Of a stretch of DNA of 64,000 bases, positions 35,413 to 43,677 are shown one piece after another; the stretch's first letter is position 1; every line of letters starts with the position of its first letter. The position numbers were made by a program, and so were the translations under genes. Under the pieces are notes generated by a model. That model ran no database searches, was not told the DNA's origin, and worked only from the letters and a program-made list of their open reading frames with translations. This DNA is from Pseudoalteromonas phenolica (GTDB taxonomy: Bacteria; Pseudomonadota; Gammaproteobacteria; Enterobacterales; Alteromonadaceae): NCBI RefSeq assembly GCF_005876835.1, contig NZ_PPSW01000030.1, positions 62,001-126,000 of the forward strand, read 5' to 3'.

Positions 35413-37392
35413 ATGCTGTCATTTAATTCTGCTACTTCGATAAGTCGAAAGCTCGTTATTGCTATTTTTATCACTATATTTGCGATCTTTTTGCTCGTTA
35501 CGATTGCGCTTGCTAATTATTTAGCTGAGCAAAGAAGTGCACAGGTGCAGTCTCAAATTAATACGCAAATGCAGGCCAGTGCTGAGCAAATAGAACAATT
35601 CTTTGAAAACAAAATCACCGCATTGCACACTTTATTTCGCGCCCCTAGTAATCTTGCTGCAATCAAAGCAAGGCAAATGCAAGGAGAGCTAGACAGCAAT
35701 GTAGTGCATTTAAACGCGGCATTGACAGCGCAGTCTTCGGCAGACAAAGAGGTGTTATCGATTTTCTTTGGCTCTACATTCACTGGCGAATATATGTTTG
35801 AAAAAGGCATATACACTAAAGACGGTTATTCGGTATTTGGTCGCCCTTGGTGGGAAGATATAAAGCGTACTCAAAACACCGTGATCTCAGAAGTATTATT
35901 ACATCCTGAATTTAAACAGAATTATGCGGCAATCAATTTTCCTGTATTGCATCAGGGGGAGTTTTTAGGCGTCGGCGGGGCGGATATTTTACTGCCGAGC
36001 ATTAGTCAATTTATTGATAAGCTTAACTTTCAAGGTGAAGGGGTTGCGCTATTAGCCGATGCTGAAGGGCGCTTGATCCACTTCTCTGGGGATCATAACT
36101 TTAAGCTGAGTCAATCTATAGCGGAATTTGATAACAGCACGCTTAATTCTGGCTTTAGAAATCTTTTCAATACCCGTTTAGATACTTTGCAGACACTACT
36201 TTACAATGATACCGAATACTATGCCGCGACTTTAAAAGTACAAAGTGATGCGTTTGACTTAGGTTGGCACTTGGCATTATTGGTACCAAAGCAAGTGGTG
36301 AATGAACCTGTTAATCAAGCGGTTTATCAGTTAATTGTTCTGTCAGTTTTATTGATGGTGATACTAAGTGTGTTAGTCGGCGTGATCACCAAAAAACTGT
36401 GTCAGCCTTTGACTTTAGTGCAACTTGCCTTAGAGCAAATAGCTGCAGGCAACGGTGACTTAACCAAGCGTATTGAAGTGAAAGGGCAAGATGAAACGGC
36501 TCGAGTCGGTTTGGCGGTGAATCAAATCATTGAACATTTACAAGAGATGGTGCAGCAAATAGTGGTCTCGACTCAAGAGTTAGATGCGGCTATCAACTAT
36601 GTTGATGGTTTAACGCAAGAGTCAGACAAAATGAATCGTACTATGTTACAGAGCATGCAAACTACAGCCAGCGCAGTGAGTGAACTCGCTACATCAGCAC
36701 AAAGTATTCAGTCGCAAGCTAATAATGCCCAGCAGGCGGTCAGTGCTGCCAATGACATGGCTGCACAAGGGCAGTTGATGATCAAAGATAATCAACAAGA
36801 GTTGGCTGTTGTTGCTGAGCAATTCTCGCAAGCCAATAGTGTGATGCGTCAATTGAGAGACGAGTCGGATAACATCAGTGAAGTGCTAAACGTGATTAAA
36901 TCGGTGGCAGAGCAAACTAATTTACTGGCATTAAATGCAGCGATTGAGGCGGCCAGAGCGGGCGAAAATGGTCGTGGTTTTGCCGTGGTTGCTGATGAAG
37001 TAAGACAATTGGCTGCGCGCAGTGAGTCATCGACCAATCAAATTCAAGCCATTATTGAACAATTGCAAACTAGCTCAGAAACCGCATCGACTATGATGCA
37101 GCATGCAACCGAGCAGTTGCATGCTTTTGAATCACACTCTGATAAATTGAACTCTGCTTTTGCAGATATATCCCAGCAGGTGGGTTTATGTGTTAGCGCC
37201 AATGGTGAGATCACTGAACAGGTGAGCGCTCAGGCGCAAACCAGTGCAGAGCTCGATCAGGTGTTACATTCATTAGAGCAAACCGTCGAGCAACAAATAA
37301 AGGGCAGTACTGAGATTGCAAGCTGCCAAACTCAGCTCGCAAATTCGAGTAAAGGTCTATACACCCTTGTCGGCAGTTTTAAAGTGCAATAA
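35413..37392 (+). CDS. Methyl-accepting chemotaxis protein (Cache sensor)
   Basis: A 659-residue chemoreceptor. Transmembrane helices near residues 13-36 and 299-321 bound a periplasmic double-Cache-like ligand domain (FGRPWWEDIKRTQNTVISEV and FLGVGGADILLPS are typical). A HAMP domain follows (about 322-376: LCQPLTLVQLALEQIAAGNGDLTKRI). The cytoplasmic signalling hairpin has the conserved tip EQTNLLALNAAIEAARAGE. No C-terminal CheR-binding pentapeptide is seen. No che genes are adjacent. Start lacks a strong ribosome site, but the N terminus matches the family layout. Ligand may be an amino or organic acid, judging from Cache receptors in general. Confidence 0.93.
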   Translation: MLSFNSATSISRKLVIAIFITIFAIFLLVTIALANYLAEQRSAQVQSQINTQMQASAEQIEQFFENKITALHTLFRAPSNLAAIKARQMQGELDSNVVHLNAALTAQSSADKEVLSIFFGSTFTGEYMFEKGIYTKDGYSVFGRPWWEDIKRTQNTVISEVLLHPEFKQNYAAINFPVLHQGEFLGVGGADILLPSISQFIDKLNFQGEGVALLADAEGRLIHFSGDHNFKLSQSIAEFDNSTLNSGFRNLFNTRLDTLQTLLYNDTEYYAATLKVQSDAFDLGWHLALLVPKQVVNEPVNQAVYQLIVLSVLLMVILSVLVGVITKKLCQPLTLVQLALEQIAAGNGDLTKRIEVKGQDETARVGLAVNQIIEHLQEMVQQIVVSTQELDAAINYVDGLTQESDKMNRTMLQSMQTTASAVSELATSAQSIQSQANNAQQAVSAANDMAAQGQLMIKDNQQELAVVAEQFSQANSVMRQLRDESDNISEVLNVIKSVAEQTNLLALNAAIEAARAGENGRGFAVVADEVRQLAARSESSTNQIQAIIEQLQTSSETASTMMQHATEQLHAFESHSDKLNSAFADISQQVGLCVSANGEITEQVSAQAQTSAELDQVLHSLEQTVEQQIKGSTEIASCQTQLANSSKGLYTLVGSFKVQ

Positions 37393-37404
37393 CTACTTAT
37401 ACTA

Positions 37405-37437
37405 AGCCACTCATTTTATGATTTAAAGTGAGTGGCT
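37405..37437. terminator. Hairpin between convergent chemoreceptor and GNAT genes
   Basis: AGCCACTCA (37405-37413) pairs with TGAGTGGCT (37429-37437). The right arm lies in the last codons of the GNAT gene. Confidence 0.6.
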
Positions 37438-37848
37438 ATAGATGTTTGTTACATACTTCTCCATGGCAATTTCTGGGTTTGCTAGCTCGCTAAAGCCAAA
37501 CTGCTGATATAGGCTATGGGCGTCTTTGGTGGCTAACGTAAAACGTCTTAACCCTTGCAGCTCAGGGTGAGTCATCACCGCATCGATCAGCTTCTTACCT
37601 AATCCTTGACCGCGATAGGGCTCAAGTACAAACACATCCAACAAATTGGCAAAGGTAGCGTGATCTGTGACTACACGGCAAAAAGCCAGTAGTTGTTTGC
37701 CATCAACTAACGCAAAGCATAGAGAATGCTCGAGCGCCTTTTTTAGCCGCGCTTCGTCTATGCCTTTACTCCAATAACTACGCTCCGACAAATAACAAAA
37801 CATTTCTTTAAATTGTAATGGGGTCAATTGGTGAACTAATTGCATCAT
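37423..37848 (-). CDS. GNAT-family N-acetyltransferase
   Basis: A 141-residue single-domain acetyltransferase. The acetyl-CoA loop reads VLEPYRGQGLGKKLIDAVM (the R/Q-x-x-G-x-G/A motif), and LYQQFGFSELANPEIAMEKY is the usual C-terminal strand. It is co-transcribed with the LysE-type exporter; the gap between the genes is six bases. This may mean the pair acetylates or exports the same amine or amino acid. The substrate is unknown. Confidence 0.88.
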   Translation of the reverse strand: MMQLVHQLTPLQFKEMFCYLSERSYWSKGIDEARLKKALEHSLCFALVDGKQLLAFCRVVTDHATFANLLDVFVLEPYRGQGLGKKLIDAVMTHPELQGLRRFTLATKDAHSLYQQFGFSELANPEIAMEKYVTNIYSHSL

Positions 37849-37854
37849 CGCCTC

Positions 37855-38466
37855 CTATGAAATAAAGATTAGGGGTAAACAGCCAAGTAATAAAACCGCC
37901 ATGATCAGGTTAAATCGCTTTAGACTCTGAGGTGATTGTAAGTACTTGCTAATGTACTTACCTGTCGTCACCCAAAATAATGCACAGCAGATCCCGACAA
38001 TATTAAAAATGATTAAGCCCATAATGGCTGAGTGCCAATACAAGTCACCAGGTAAGGTCAGTGCACTACAGACTGAGATGATCATGGTGAGTGATTTAGG
38101 ATTAACGATTTGAAACAGTGCCGCTTGTTTAATACTCATCGGCTCGACAAGCAGCGAATCTTGTTTTTTAAGTGTGCTGGTGCGAGCAATTTTTACCGCA
38201 AGATAAACGATATACAGCGATGCCAAAACTTGCAAAGCGGCATGAAGTACAGGCAGAGCTAAGAACAAACTTCCTAAACCAAACAGCATAATGATATGGA
38301 TTGCGGTCATGCCTACGCGAATACCAATGACATGATTAAGTGAACGTTTAACACCAAAGTTAGCGCCAGAATAAGTCAGTAGAATGTTGTTAGGCCCCGG
38401 CGTAAAAGCAGCGGCGAAACAAAATAAAATAAGGGCGGGTATTAAAGTAAGCAACTCGGCACTCAT
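37855..38466 (-). CDS. LysE/RhtB-family amino-acid exporter
   Basis: A 203-residue inner-membrane exporter with six hydrophobic helices. The signature FTPGPNNILLTYSGANFGVKRSLNHVIGIRVGM is that of LysE/RhtB proteins, which export amino acids or derivatives by proton exchange. It heads a two-gene operon with the GNAT gene. The divergent MocR-type regulator 99 bp away, with a shared palindrome between, is the likely controller. Confidence 0.9.
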   Translation of the reverse strand: MSAELLTLIPALILFCFAAAFTPGPNNILLTYSGANFGVKRSLNHVIGIRVGMTAIHIIMLFGLGSLFLALPVLHAALQVLASLYIVYLAVKIARTSTLKKQDSLLVEPMSIKQAALFQIVNPKSLTMIISVCSALTLPGDLYWHSAIMGLIIFNIVGICCALFWVTTGKYISKYLQSPQSLKRFNLIMAVLLLGCLPLIFIS

Positions 38467-38483
38467 GGTAAAACACTCCTAAG

Positions 38484-38501
38484 AATTGTATTGATACAAT
38501 T
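38484..38501. promoter_or_regulatory. Putative MocR operator in the lysE/mocR intergenic region
   Basis: AATTGTAT-TG-ATACAATT: eight-base perfect arms with a two-base spacer. A third half-site, ATACAATT, lies at 38570-38577 in the first codons of the MocR gene. Such tandem ATACAA half-sites are the pattern bound by MocR/PdxR regulators. Confidence 0.6.
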
Positions 38502-38565
38502 AATTATTTTGTACTTGCCTTATTAATTGTCATAATGCTTAAAAAGCAGCAATGATTTTATTGTT

Positions 38566-39957
38566 ATGAATACAATTTGGCAGCCAGATCTAGATAGGTT
38601 TAATACACTTTCACAAGCTCACCCCAAGTACCGCGCTTTGGCTGAGTTAATTGAACAGGCGATCACTGAAGAAGCACTGGTCTTTGGTGAAAAATTACCG
38701 CCACAACGACAGCTCGCTGATTTTCTATCGATCACCCATGGTACGGTGACACGGGCCTATGCTTTGTTGGAGCAAAGGGCGGTGGTGACTGCTCGGTTAG
38801 GGGCGGGTACTTTTGTTGCGGTCAAAGAGCAAGTAAGTGAATTTGCCTCTGAAACAGATTTTGCTTCAAGCATGCAGCCCATGATGGGGCAGCAGCAAGT
38901 ACTGGCTAAAGCCATGCAATCTCTTGCTAATGAGCCAGTAGAGTTAGAGCAGCTAATGACTTATAAACTCAACGGTTTGCCACATCATCAACGTTTTTTT
39001 AAGAGTTGGCTACAGCAAAAAGGACTTGAATGTGAGCAACATGAGGTGATTTTTTGCCAAGGTGCGCAGCAGGGTATCTACGCAAGTTTGGCGTCTGTGT
39101 GTCAGCCCAATGATTTTGTGGTGCATGAAAGCCTTTGTTATCCCGGTTTTTATCATGCCTGTGACGCGCTTAATTTAAATACCTTGGGTATTGCTGTAAA
39201 AGAGAACGGCTTAGATTTAGAAGCACTCGAGCAAGCGTGTAAAACTCATTCGGTGAAAGCCATTTACATTACCCCAAACTGCCAAAACCCGACGAATGTA
39301 AGATATAGCGATGAGAAGTTACAGCAACTGCTAGCACTGAGTCGCCGCTACAATTTTTTTATTTTAGAAGATGATGTGAATTACTGCTTGCCGGGTAATT
39401 GGCGTTTACCACTTTGGCAGCAAGCACCTGATAGAGTGTTTTATATTGCGAGTTTTTCGAAGTATTTTGCAGGCGGCTTGCGAGCCGGCTATGTGTTAGC
39501 GCCTGTGCTGTGGCAGCAAACGTTATTAAAACAAATTCACAGTCAATGCTGGGCGGTGTCTATGATGAACTTCGAACTTTTGATGCGATCGTTAAAAAGC
39601 AAAGAGTTTGCATATAACCAAGATAAACTGGCAGAAGAAATTCGCTATCGTATCGCTGCGCTCAAAGCGGTTTTCGAAAAGCATCAAATGACGGCGGTAT
39701 TTGCTGGGCTCAATGTATTTATTCCGTTAGCAAGTGAATTGAATATGCATGCTTTGGCAGGGCAGTTAAAAGCCAACAAAGTCGAAGTGCGTACACTCGA
39801 TGTGTTTGAAAACCCTAAACAGCCATCAGATAATACTTTAAATGGTTTACGCTTTACCATCGGCGGACCAAGTAGTCGTGCTGAATTCGATTTGGGCGTC
39901 AAACGTGTTGATGAGGTGTTTGAACAGCTGAAACGTCCGTCAAATATTGTGATTTAA
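38566..39957 (+). CDS. MocR-type regulator (GntR DNA-binding plus aminotransferase domain)
   Basis: A 463-residue PLP-binding regulator. The N-terminal GntR winged helix (about residues 22-90: FGEKLPPQRQLADFLSITHGTVTRAY) is linked to a fold-type I aminotransferase domain. ITPNCQNPTN binds the cofactor, and SFSKYFAGGLRAGY holds the PLP lysine. MocR proteins use the aminotransferase fold as a ligand sensor. Divergent from a LysE exporter, so it probably responds to an amino acid or amine and controls its export. ATG at 38566. Confidence 0.92.
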   Translation: MNTIWQPDLDRFNTLSQAHPKYRALAELIEQAITEEALVFGEKLPPQRQLADFLSITHGTVTRAYALLEQRAVVTARLGAGTFVAVKEQVSEFASETDFASSMQPMMGQQQVLAKAMQSLANEPVELEQLMTYKLNGLPHHQRFFKSWLQQKGLECEQHEVIFCQGAQQGIYASLASVCQPNDFVVHESLCYPGFYHACDALNLNTLGIAVKENGLDLEALEQACKTHSVKAIYITPNCQNPTNVRYSDEKLQQLLALSRRYNFFILEDDVNYCLPGNWRLPLWQQAPDRVFYIASFSKYFAGGLRAGYVLAPVLWQQTLLKQIHSQCWAVSMMNFELLMRSLKSKEFAYNQDKLAEEIRYRIAALKAVFEKHQMTAVFAGLNVFIPLASELNMHALAGQLKANKVEVRTLDVFENPKQPSDNTLNGLRFTIGGPSSRAEFDLGVKRVDEVFEQLKRPSNIVI

Positions 39958-39974
39958 GAGAATTTAGAAACGAT

Positions 39975-40006
39975 AAATGAGCAAAAACAAAGATTTTTGC
40001 TCATTT
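39975..40006. terminator. Bidirectional terminator between MocR and RidA genes
   Basis: AAATGAGCAAAAA (39975-39987), six-base loop, TTTTTGCTCATTT (39994-40006): a perfect 13-bp stem with A and T runs between two convergent genes. Confidence 0.75.
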
Positions 40007-40020
40007 GAATGATTAACAGG

Positions 40021-40377
40021 TTAAGTGTTTTTAACCGCAGCAACCACTGAGACTTCAACAAGTAACTCAGGACGTGCCATTGCAGCTTCAACACATGCGC
40101 GAGCAGGAGCATGGCCTTCAGGTACCCATGCATCCCACACTTCATTCATTTCGGCGAAATATTGCATGTCTTTAATGTATACCGTAGCACTTAACATATG
40201 TTCGCGATCAGAGCCTGCTTCTAGAAGTAGGGCATCAACCTTGTCTAGCATGGTTTGCGTTTGCTCTTTAATACCTTGTGTGGCATCAGCACACACTTGG
40301 CCGCATAGATAAACAGTGTTGTTGTGAACCACAATACGGCTCATACGTTGTTTTGTGTGCTTGCGCTCAATTGTCAT
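40021..40377 (-). CDS. RidA-family enamine/imine deaminase
   Basis: A 118-residue YjgF/YER057c/UK114-type protein. Members hydrolyse reactive enamine/imine intermediates such as 2-aminoacrylate. The conserved Arg lies in PARACVEAAMARPELLVEV, and the family core VYLCGQVCADATQGIKEQT is present. The first residues (TIERKHTKQRMSRIVVHNNT) match a subgroup with an extended N terminus. The start follows GAGAA. It may be functionally related to the PLP regulator nearby, but it is convergent to it and separately transcribed. Confidence 0.88.
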   Translation of the reverse strand: MTIERKHTKQRMSRIVVHNNTVYLCGQVCADATQGIKEQTQTMLDKVDALLLEAGSDREHMLSATVYIKDMQYFAEMNEVWDAWVPEGHAPARACVEAAMARPELLVEVSVVAAVKNT

Positions 40378-40475
40378 GAGAATTCTCTTTTATCGATTAT
40401 TTTGATGCTGCAAGTGTACAAACTATTGCATTAAAAAGCAGTCTGTACGGCCAAAAAACTTTAGTTAATCTGAGT

Positions 40476-41549
40476 TCAGGTTAAGTTCTTCAACTGCTGT
40501 ACGAAGACTAATAGGCTTACTCCTTCAATCACATCAAACTGCATAAATGCCATCAGTGAGTGAATAAACACTAGGTTACGCATGTAAGGCTGTTGTTTTT
40601 CTAATAAAGACTTTGCAACGGCAAGGGCTTGTTCAGAGCCTTGCAGGTGATAAGTGTTCATTATGGTTACGGCGTGTTCTTCAGGTGTGATCTCACGTGC
40701 TTTTGGCGTGTAGCCTAACTGCTTAATCGTGGCTTCTGCCATGGTCCATACAGACCAAGGGTTTTGCCCTGTAATTAAGTTGCCATCGACTTCAACATTA
40801 TCAAGGTACATTGCGCCTTCACTGAATTTTGCGCCTTGCTCGGTCAGTGTATCTTGTAGCAACTGGCCAAAGACTTCTGGGGCATTTGGAATAAGCAGTA
40901 ATTCTTCATCATTGGTAAAGGCAGTGATGGCTTTATTGGCAACAATATAATCGCCTTGGGCGTTCTTAGCACCAATCAGGGCTGCAGGTCCATGGCAAAC
41001 TGCGGCAATGGCCTTGTTATTATTGTAAAAATGCTCAACAAGACGAGTGATATCAGGGTTATCAATAAAGTCGAACATGGTGCCTTTACCGCCGACAAAA
41101 TACACTGCTTGATAGTCATCTGGGTTTACTTCACTTAGCTTAAAGGTGTGCTCAAGCTTTTTACTTGCCGCTGCATCGTTTAAAAACGCATAGTCGTATT
41201 GATTCATATCGTCGCCATCCAGCACTTGCGGTGGCTTTCCTCCCTGCGGGCTGGCGATATCGACACTAAAGCCATTGGCTTCAAACACATAATATGCTCG
41301 TGACAACTCAGTCAATTCATAGCCTACGGTTTTGCCTGTATTACCAAGTTCACTGTGGCTGGTAACCACCGCTAATATTTTGCCTCTGTGCTCAGGCACA
41401 TTCTCTGTAATGTAAGGCAGGTCTGCTCTTTGAGTATTTTTGAAATCATGCTTAAAAGCGTCTCTGTCTATTAGGTTGTACGCCCAGTATCCGGCTGCGA
41501 CAAGAACTAAAACCACAGCCAGTAAACTTAAAAGTATTTTCTTAACCAT
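40476..41549 (-). CDS. Membrane-anchored DJ-1/PfpI-family protein
   Basis: A 357-residue protein with one N-terminal membrane helix (residues 4-25) and a DJ-1/PfpI (type 1 glutamine amidotransferase-like) domain. The nucleophile elbow is AVCHGPAALIG (Cys185). FVGGKGTMFDF is the preceding glycine-rich loop. About 90 extra C-terminal residues follow the domain. Related proteins act as glyoxalase III or stress proteins. The ATG at 41549 follows AAAGGAG; the frame opens earlier at 41576. Divergent from a two-component system, which may control it. Confidence 0.82.
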   Translation of the reverse strand: MVKKILLSLLAVVLVLVAAGYWAYNLIDRDAFKHDFKNTQRADLPYITENVPEHRGKILAVVTSHSELGNTGKTVGYELTELSRAYYVFEANGFSVDIASPQGGKPPQVLDGDDMNQYDYAFLNDAAASKKLEHTFKLSEVNPDDYQAVYFVGGKGTMFDFIDNPDITRLVEHFYNNNKAIAAVCHGPAALIGAKNAQGDYIVANKAITAFTNDEELLLIPNAPEVFGQLLQDTLTEQGAKFSEGAMYLDNVEVDGNLITGQNPWSVWTMAEATIKQLGYTPKAREITPEEHAVTIMNTYHLQGSEQALAVAKSLLEKQQPYMRNLVFIHSLMAFMQFDVIEGVSLLVFVQQLKNLT

Positions 41550-41695
41550 ATCAATTGCTCCTTTAATGAGATGCAATGAGCTTAGAGGCTTAGGTGTGAA
41601 AGCGATGTGAAAGTGAATTTCACATTACCTTCACGGTGTGACATGGCATACTCGAGGTATTGCATTAGGTTGAAAAGAATAAGAATGGATTAGAT

Positions 41696-42382
41696 ATGAC
41701 ATCTGCATTATCAATTTTAGTGGTCGAGGATGAAGCCGATATTGCTGCCAATATAGGGGATTACTTGATGGCACAAGGTCATGAAGTTGATTTTGCTTAT
41801 AGTGGCACGCAAGGGCTCGAACTGGCGCTGAATAATTATTTTGATGTCATCGTATTAGATGTCATGTTACCCGGCCTCGACGGCTTACAGGTTTGTCAGC
41901 AGTTAAGGACACAAAGTACCCGCCATATTCCCATTATTATGCTAACCGCACGCGACACGCTAGATGATAAGCTCAGTGGCTTTAAGCAAGGTGCTGATGA
42001 TTATCTGACAAAACCTTTCGCACTGGCAGAGCTATTGGTACGCATTGAGGTTTTATCAATACGCCATCGGGTTGCGACAGAACATGTACTCGAAATTGGC
42101 GAGCTGAAGATTAACCGCCAGACTCAAACTGTTGAACGTGCGCAAAGTGTTATCCCATTATCGAACTTACATTATCAAATCTTATTAGCCATTGCTGAAT
42201 CTCATCCCAAACCTTTAAGTCGAAGCGACCTAATGACAAAAGTATGGGGGGCTGAGCCGCCAGAATCAGACGCGCTTCGCTCGCATATTTATCAAATTCG
42301 GAAGCAACTCGATAAACCGTTTGCTTATGATATGTTGGCGACTTTACACGGTGTTGGCTTTGCTTTTAAGGTAGAAAGTTAA
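41696..42382 (+). CDS. OmpR-family response regulator
   Basis: A 228-residue two-component response regulator. Receiver domain with the acidic pair in VVEDEAD, phosphoacceptor Asp55 (VIVLDVMLPG), Thr84 (MLTA) and Lys106 (YLTKPF). The C-terminal winged helix is LSRSDLMTKVWGAEPPESDALRSHIYQIRKQLDK. The stop TAA shares its last base with the kinase ATG, so the pair is translationally coupled. The divergent DJ-1/PfpI gene is a plausible target. Confidence 0.93.
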   Translation: MTSALSILVVEDEADIAANIGDYLMAQGHEVDFAYSGTQGLELALNNYFDVIVLDVMLPGLDGLQVCQQLRTQSTRHIPIIMLTARDTLDDKLSGFKQGADDYLTKPFALAELLVRIEVLSIRHRVATEHVLEIGELKINRQTQTVERAQSVIPLSNLHYQILLAIAESHPKPLSRSDLMTKVWGAEPPESDALRSHIYQIRKQLDKPFAYDMLATLHGVGFAFKVES

Positions 42383-43623
42383 TGTTTCGCACCATAAAAA
42401 GCCGCTTTGTTGCCTATTTTGGGCTATTTACCCTGATCAATTCAGGTCTGTTTGTTGGTATGAGCTTTATTTTTATGTTCACCGTAGAAGATGTATTTAT
42501 TCACCGTGAAGTTATGGAAGAGCGACAGCGTCTAGAGCAAAGCCACGAGGCAACAGGGCAGTACGGTTCACCCAGCAAAAGATATTTTAGGGTTTATAAG
42601 AATCAAGGAGCACTGCCCGAAAAGATCCAGCGCTCTCTTGAGCAGTATCCAAAAGAGAAAGAGATCTTTGGAGATAATGGCCTGCACTATCATATTGAGC
42701 GATTAAAGTTTGATGATGCTTTATTGGTGTCAGAAGTGAGTCAGTTATTGGTTGTGAGAGGCTTTACGCAGCCAGCACTTATTGTGTTAGGTATTATGGC
42801 GGCAATCATGTTGTTGTTGAGTGCCTTATTGGCTTATTTCTTCTCAAAACGCGCTTTAAAACCCTTAACCGAGCTCAGTGAGTTACTTAATTCATGCGAT
42901 CCTGAGCACCTTCCAAAAGGCTTTGCTGCACCGTTTGCAAATAATGAACTCGGTGCGTTTGCAAATAGCTTAGAAAAAGCCCTTATTGAAGTGTCAGAAT
43001 TTGTCGAGCGTGAATTGCAATTTACCCGCGATGCCAGTCATGAGCTGAGAACCCCGATCACCAGTATTTTAGGGGCATGCGAATTATTACAAGCTGACAA
43101 GCAATTGACAGCGCAACAGCGGGGTGTATTTAAGCGTATTCATCATGCAGCTGAGAATATGCAAAAGACAGTAGAGAATCTATTACTCGTTGCACGGGGC
43201 GAAACACAGCTCAGCAAACAGCCTGTACTTATTGAGCCGCTCATTGAGCAAAGTATTTTAAATTACGCTGAGCAGATCAGTGCTAAGCAACTTGAAATTG
43301 AGTGTGAGATAGAGCCGGGGTCAACATTAAATGCAGACGCGCAAAGCGTGCAGATCATCATTGAAAATTTGGTGCAAAATGCAGTGCGTTATACCGAGCA
43401 AGGCGGGATAAAAATTCGTGCTCGAAACGGTGTGTTTGAAATAAAAGACAGTGGTTGTGGCTTTGATTTTCAACACGCTAAGCAACAAGGTGTAAAAGCG
43501 AAGAACAGCAGCGGCTTTGGCATTGGTTTGTCTTTGGTTGAGCGCTTATGTGGGGTGAATGGCTTGAGCTTAGCTGTTGACTCTTCAGCTAAGGGCAGTT
43601 GTATTATTTTAAAAAGTAGATAG
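42382..43623 (+). CDS. Sensor histidine kinase
   Basis: A 413-residue membrane kinase partner of the adjacent OmpR-type regulator. Two hydrophobic helices (about 13-36 and 131-154) surround a small periplasmic sensor of about 95 residues. HAMP-like linker, HisKA with ASHELRTPITS (His220), N-box VQNAVRYTEQ, and ATP-lid motifs IKDSGCGFDF and GFGIGLSLVERL follow. The signal is unknown; the sensor has no recognisable family. Confidence 0.92.
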   Translation: MFRTIKSRFVAYFGLFTLINSGLFVGMSFIFMFTVEDVFIHREVMEERQRLEQSHEATGQYGSPSKRYFRVYKNQGALPEKIQRSLEQYPKEKEIFGDNGLHYHIERLKFDDALLVSEVSQLLVVRGFTQPALIVLGIMAAIMLLLSALLAYFFSKRALKPLTELSELLNSCDPEHLPKGFAAPFANNELGAFANSLEKALIEVSEFVERELQFTRDASHELRTPITSILGACELLQADKQLTAQQRGVFKRIHHAAENMQKTVENLLLVARGETQLSKQPVLIEPLIEQSILNYAEQISAKQLEIECEIEPGSTLNADAQSVQIIIENLVQNAVRYTEQGGIKIRARNGVFEIKDSGCGFDFQHAKQQGVKAKNSSGFGIGLSLVERLCGVNGLSLAVDSSAKGSCIILKSR

Positions 43624-43634
43624 TACCATTAAAA

Positions 43635-43655
43635 AAGCCGCGATTTACGCGGCTT
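43635..43655. terminator. Terminator between the kinase and lipoprotein genes
   Basis: AAGCCGCG (43635-43642), loop ATTTA, CGCGGCTT (43648-43655). The A-run on its left gives a T-run on the minus strand, so it mainly ends the lipoprotein transcript. Confidence 0.8.
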
Positions 43656-43677
43656 AAATTCTAAATAAAAGAGTCAA

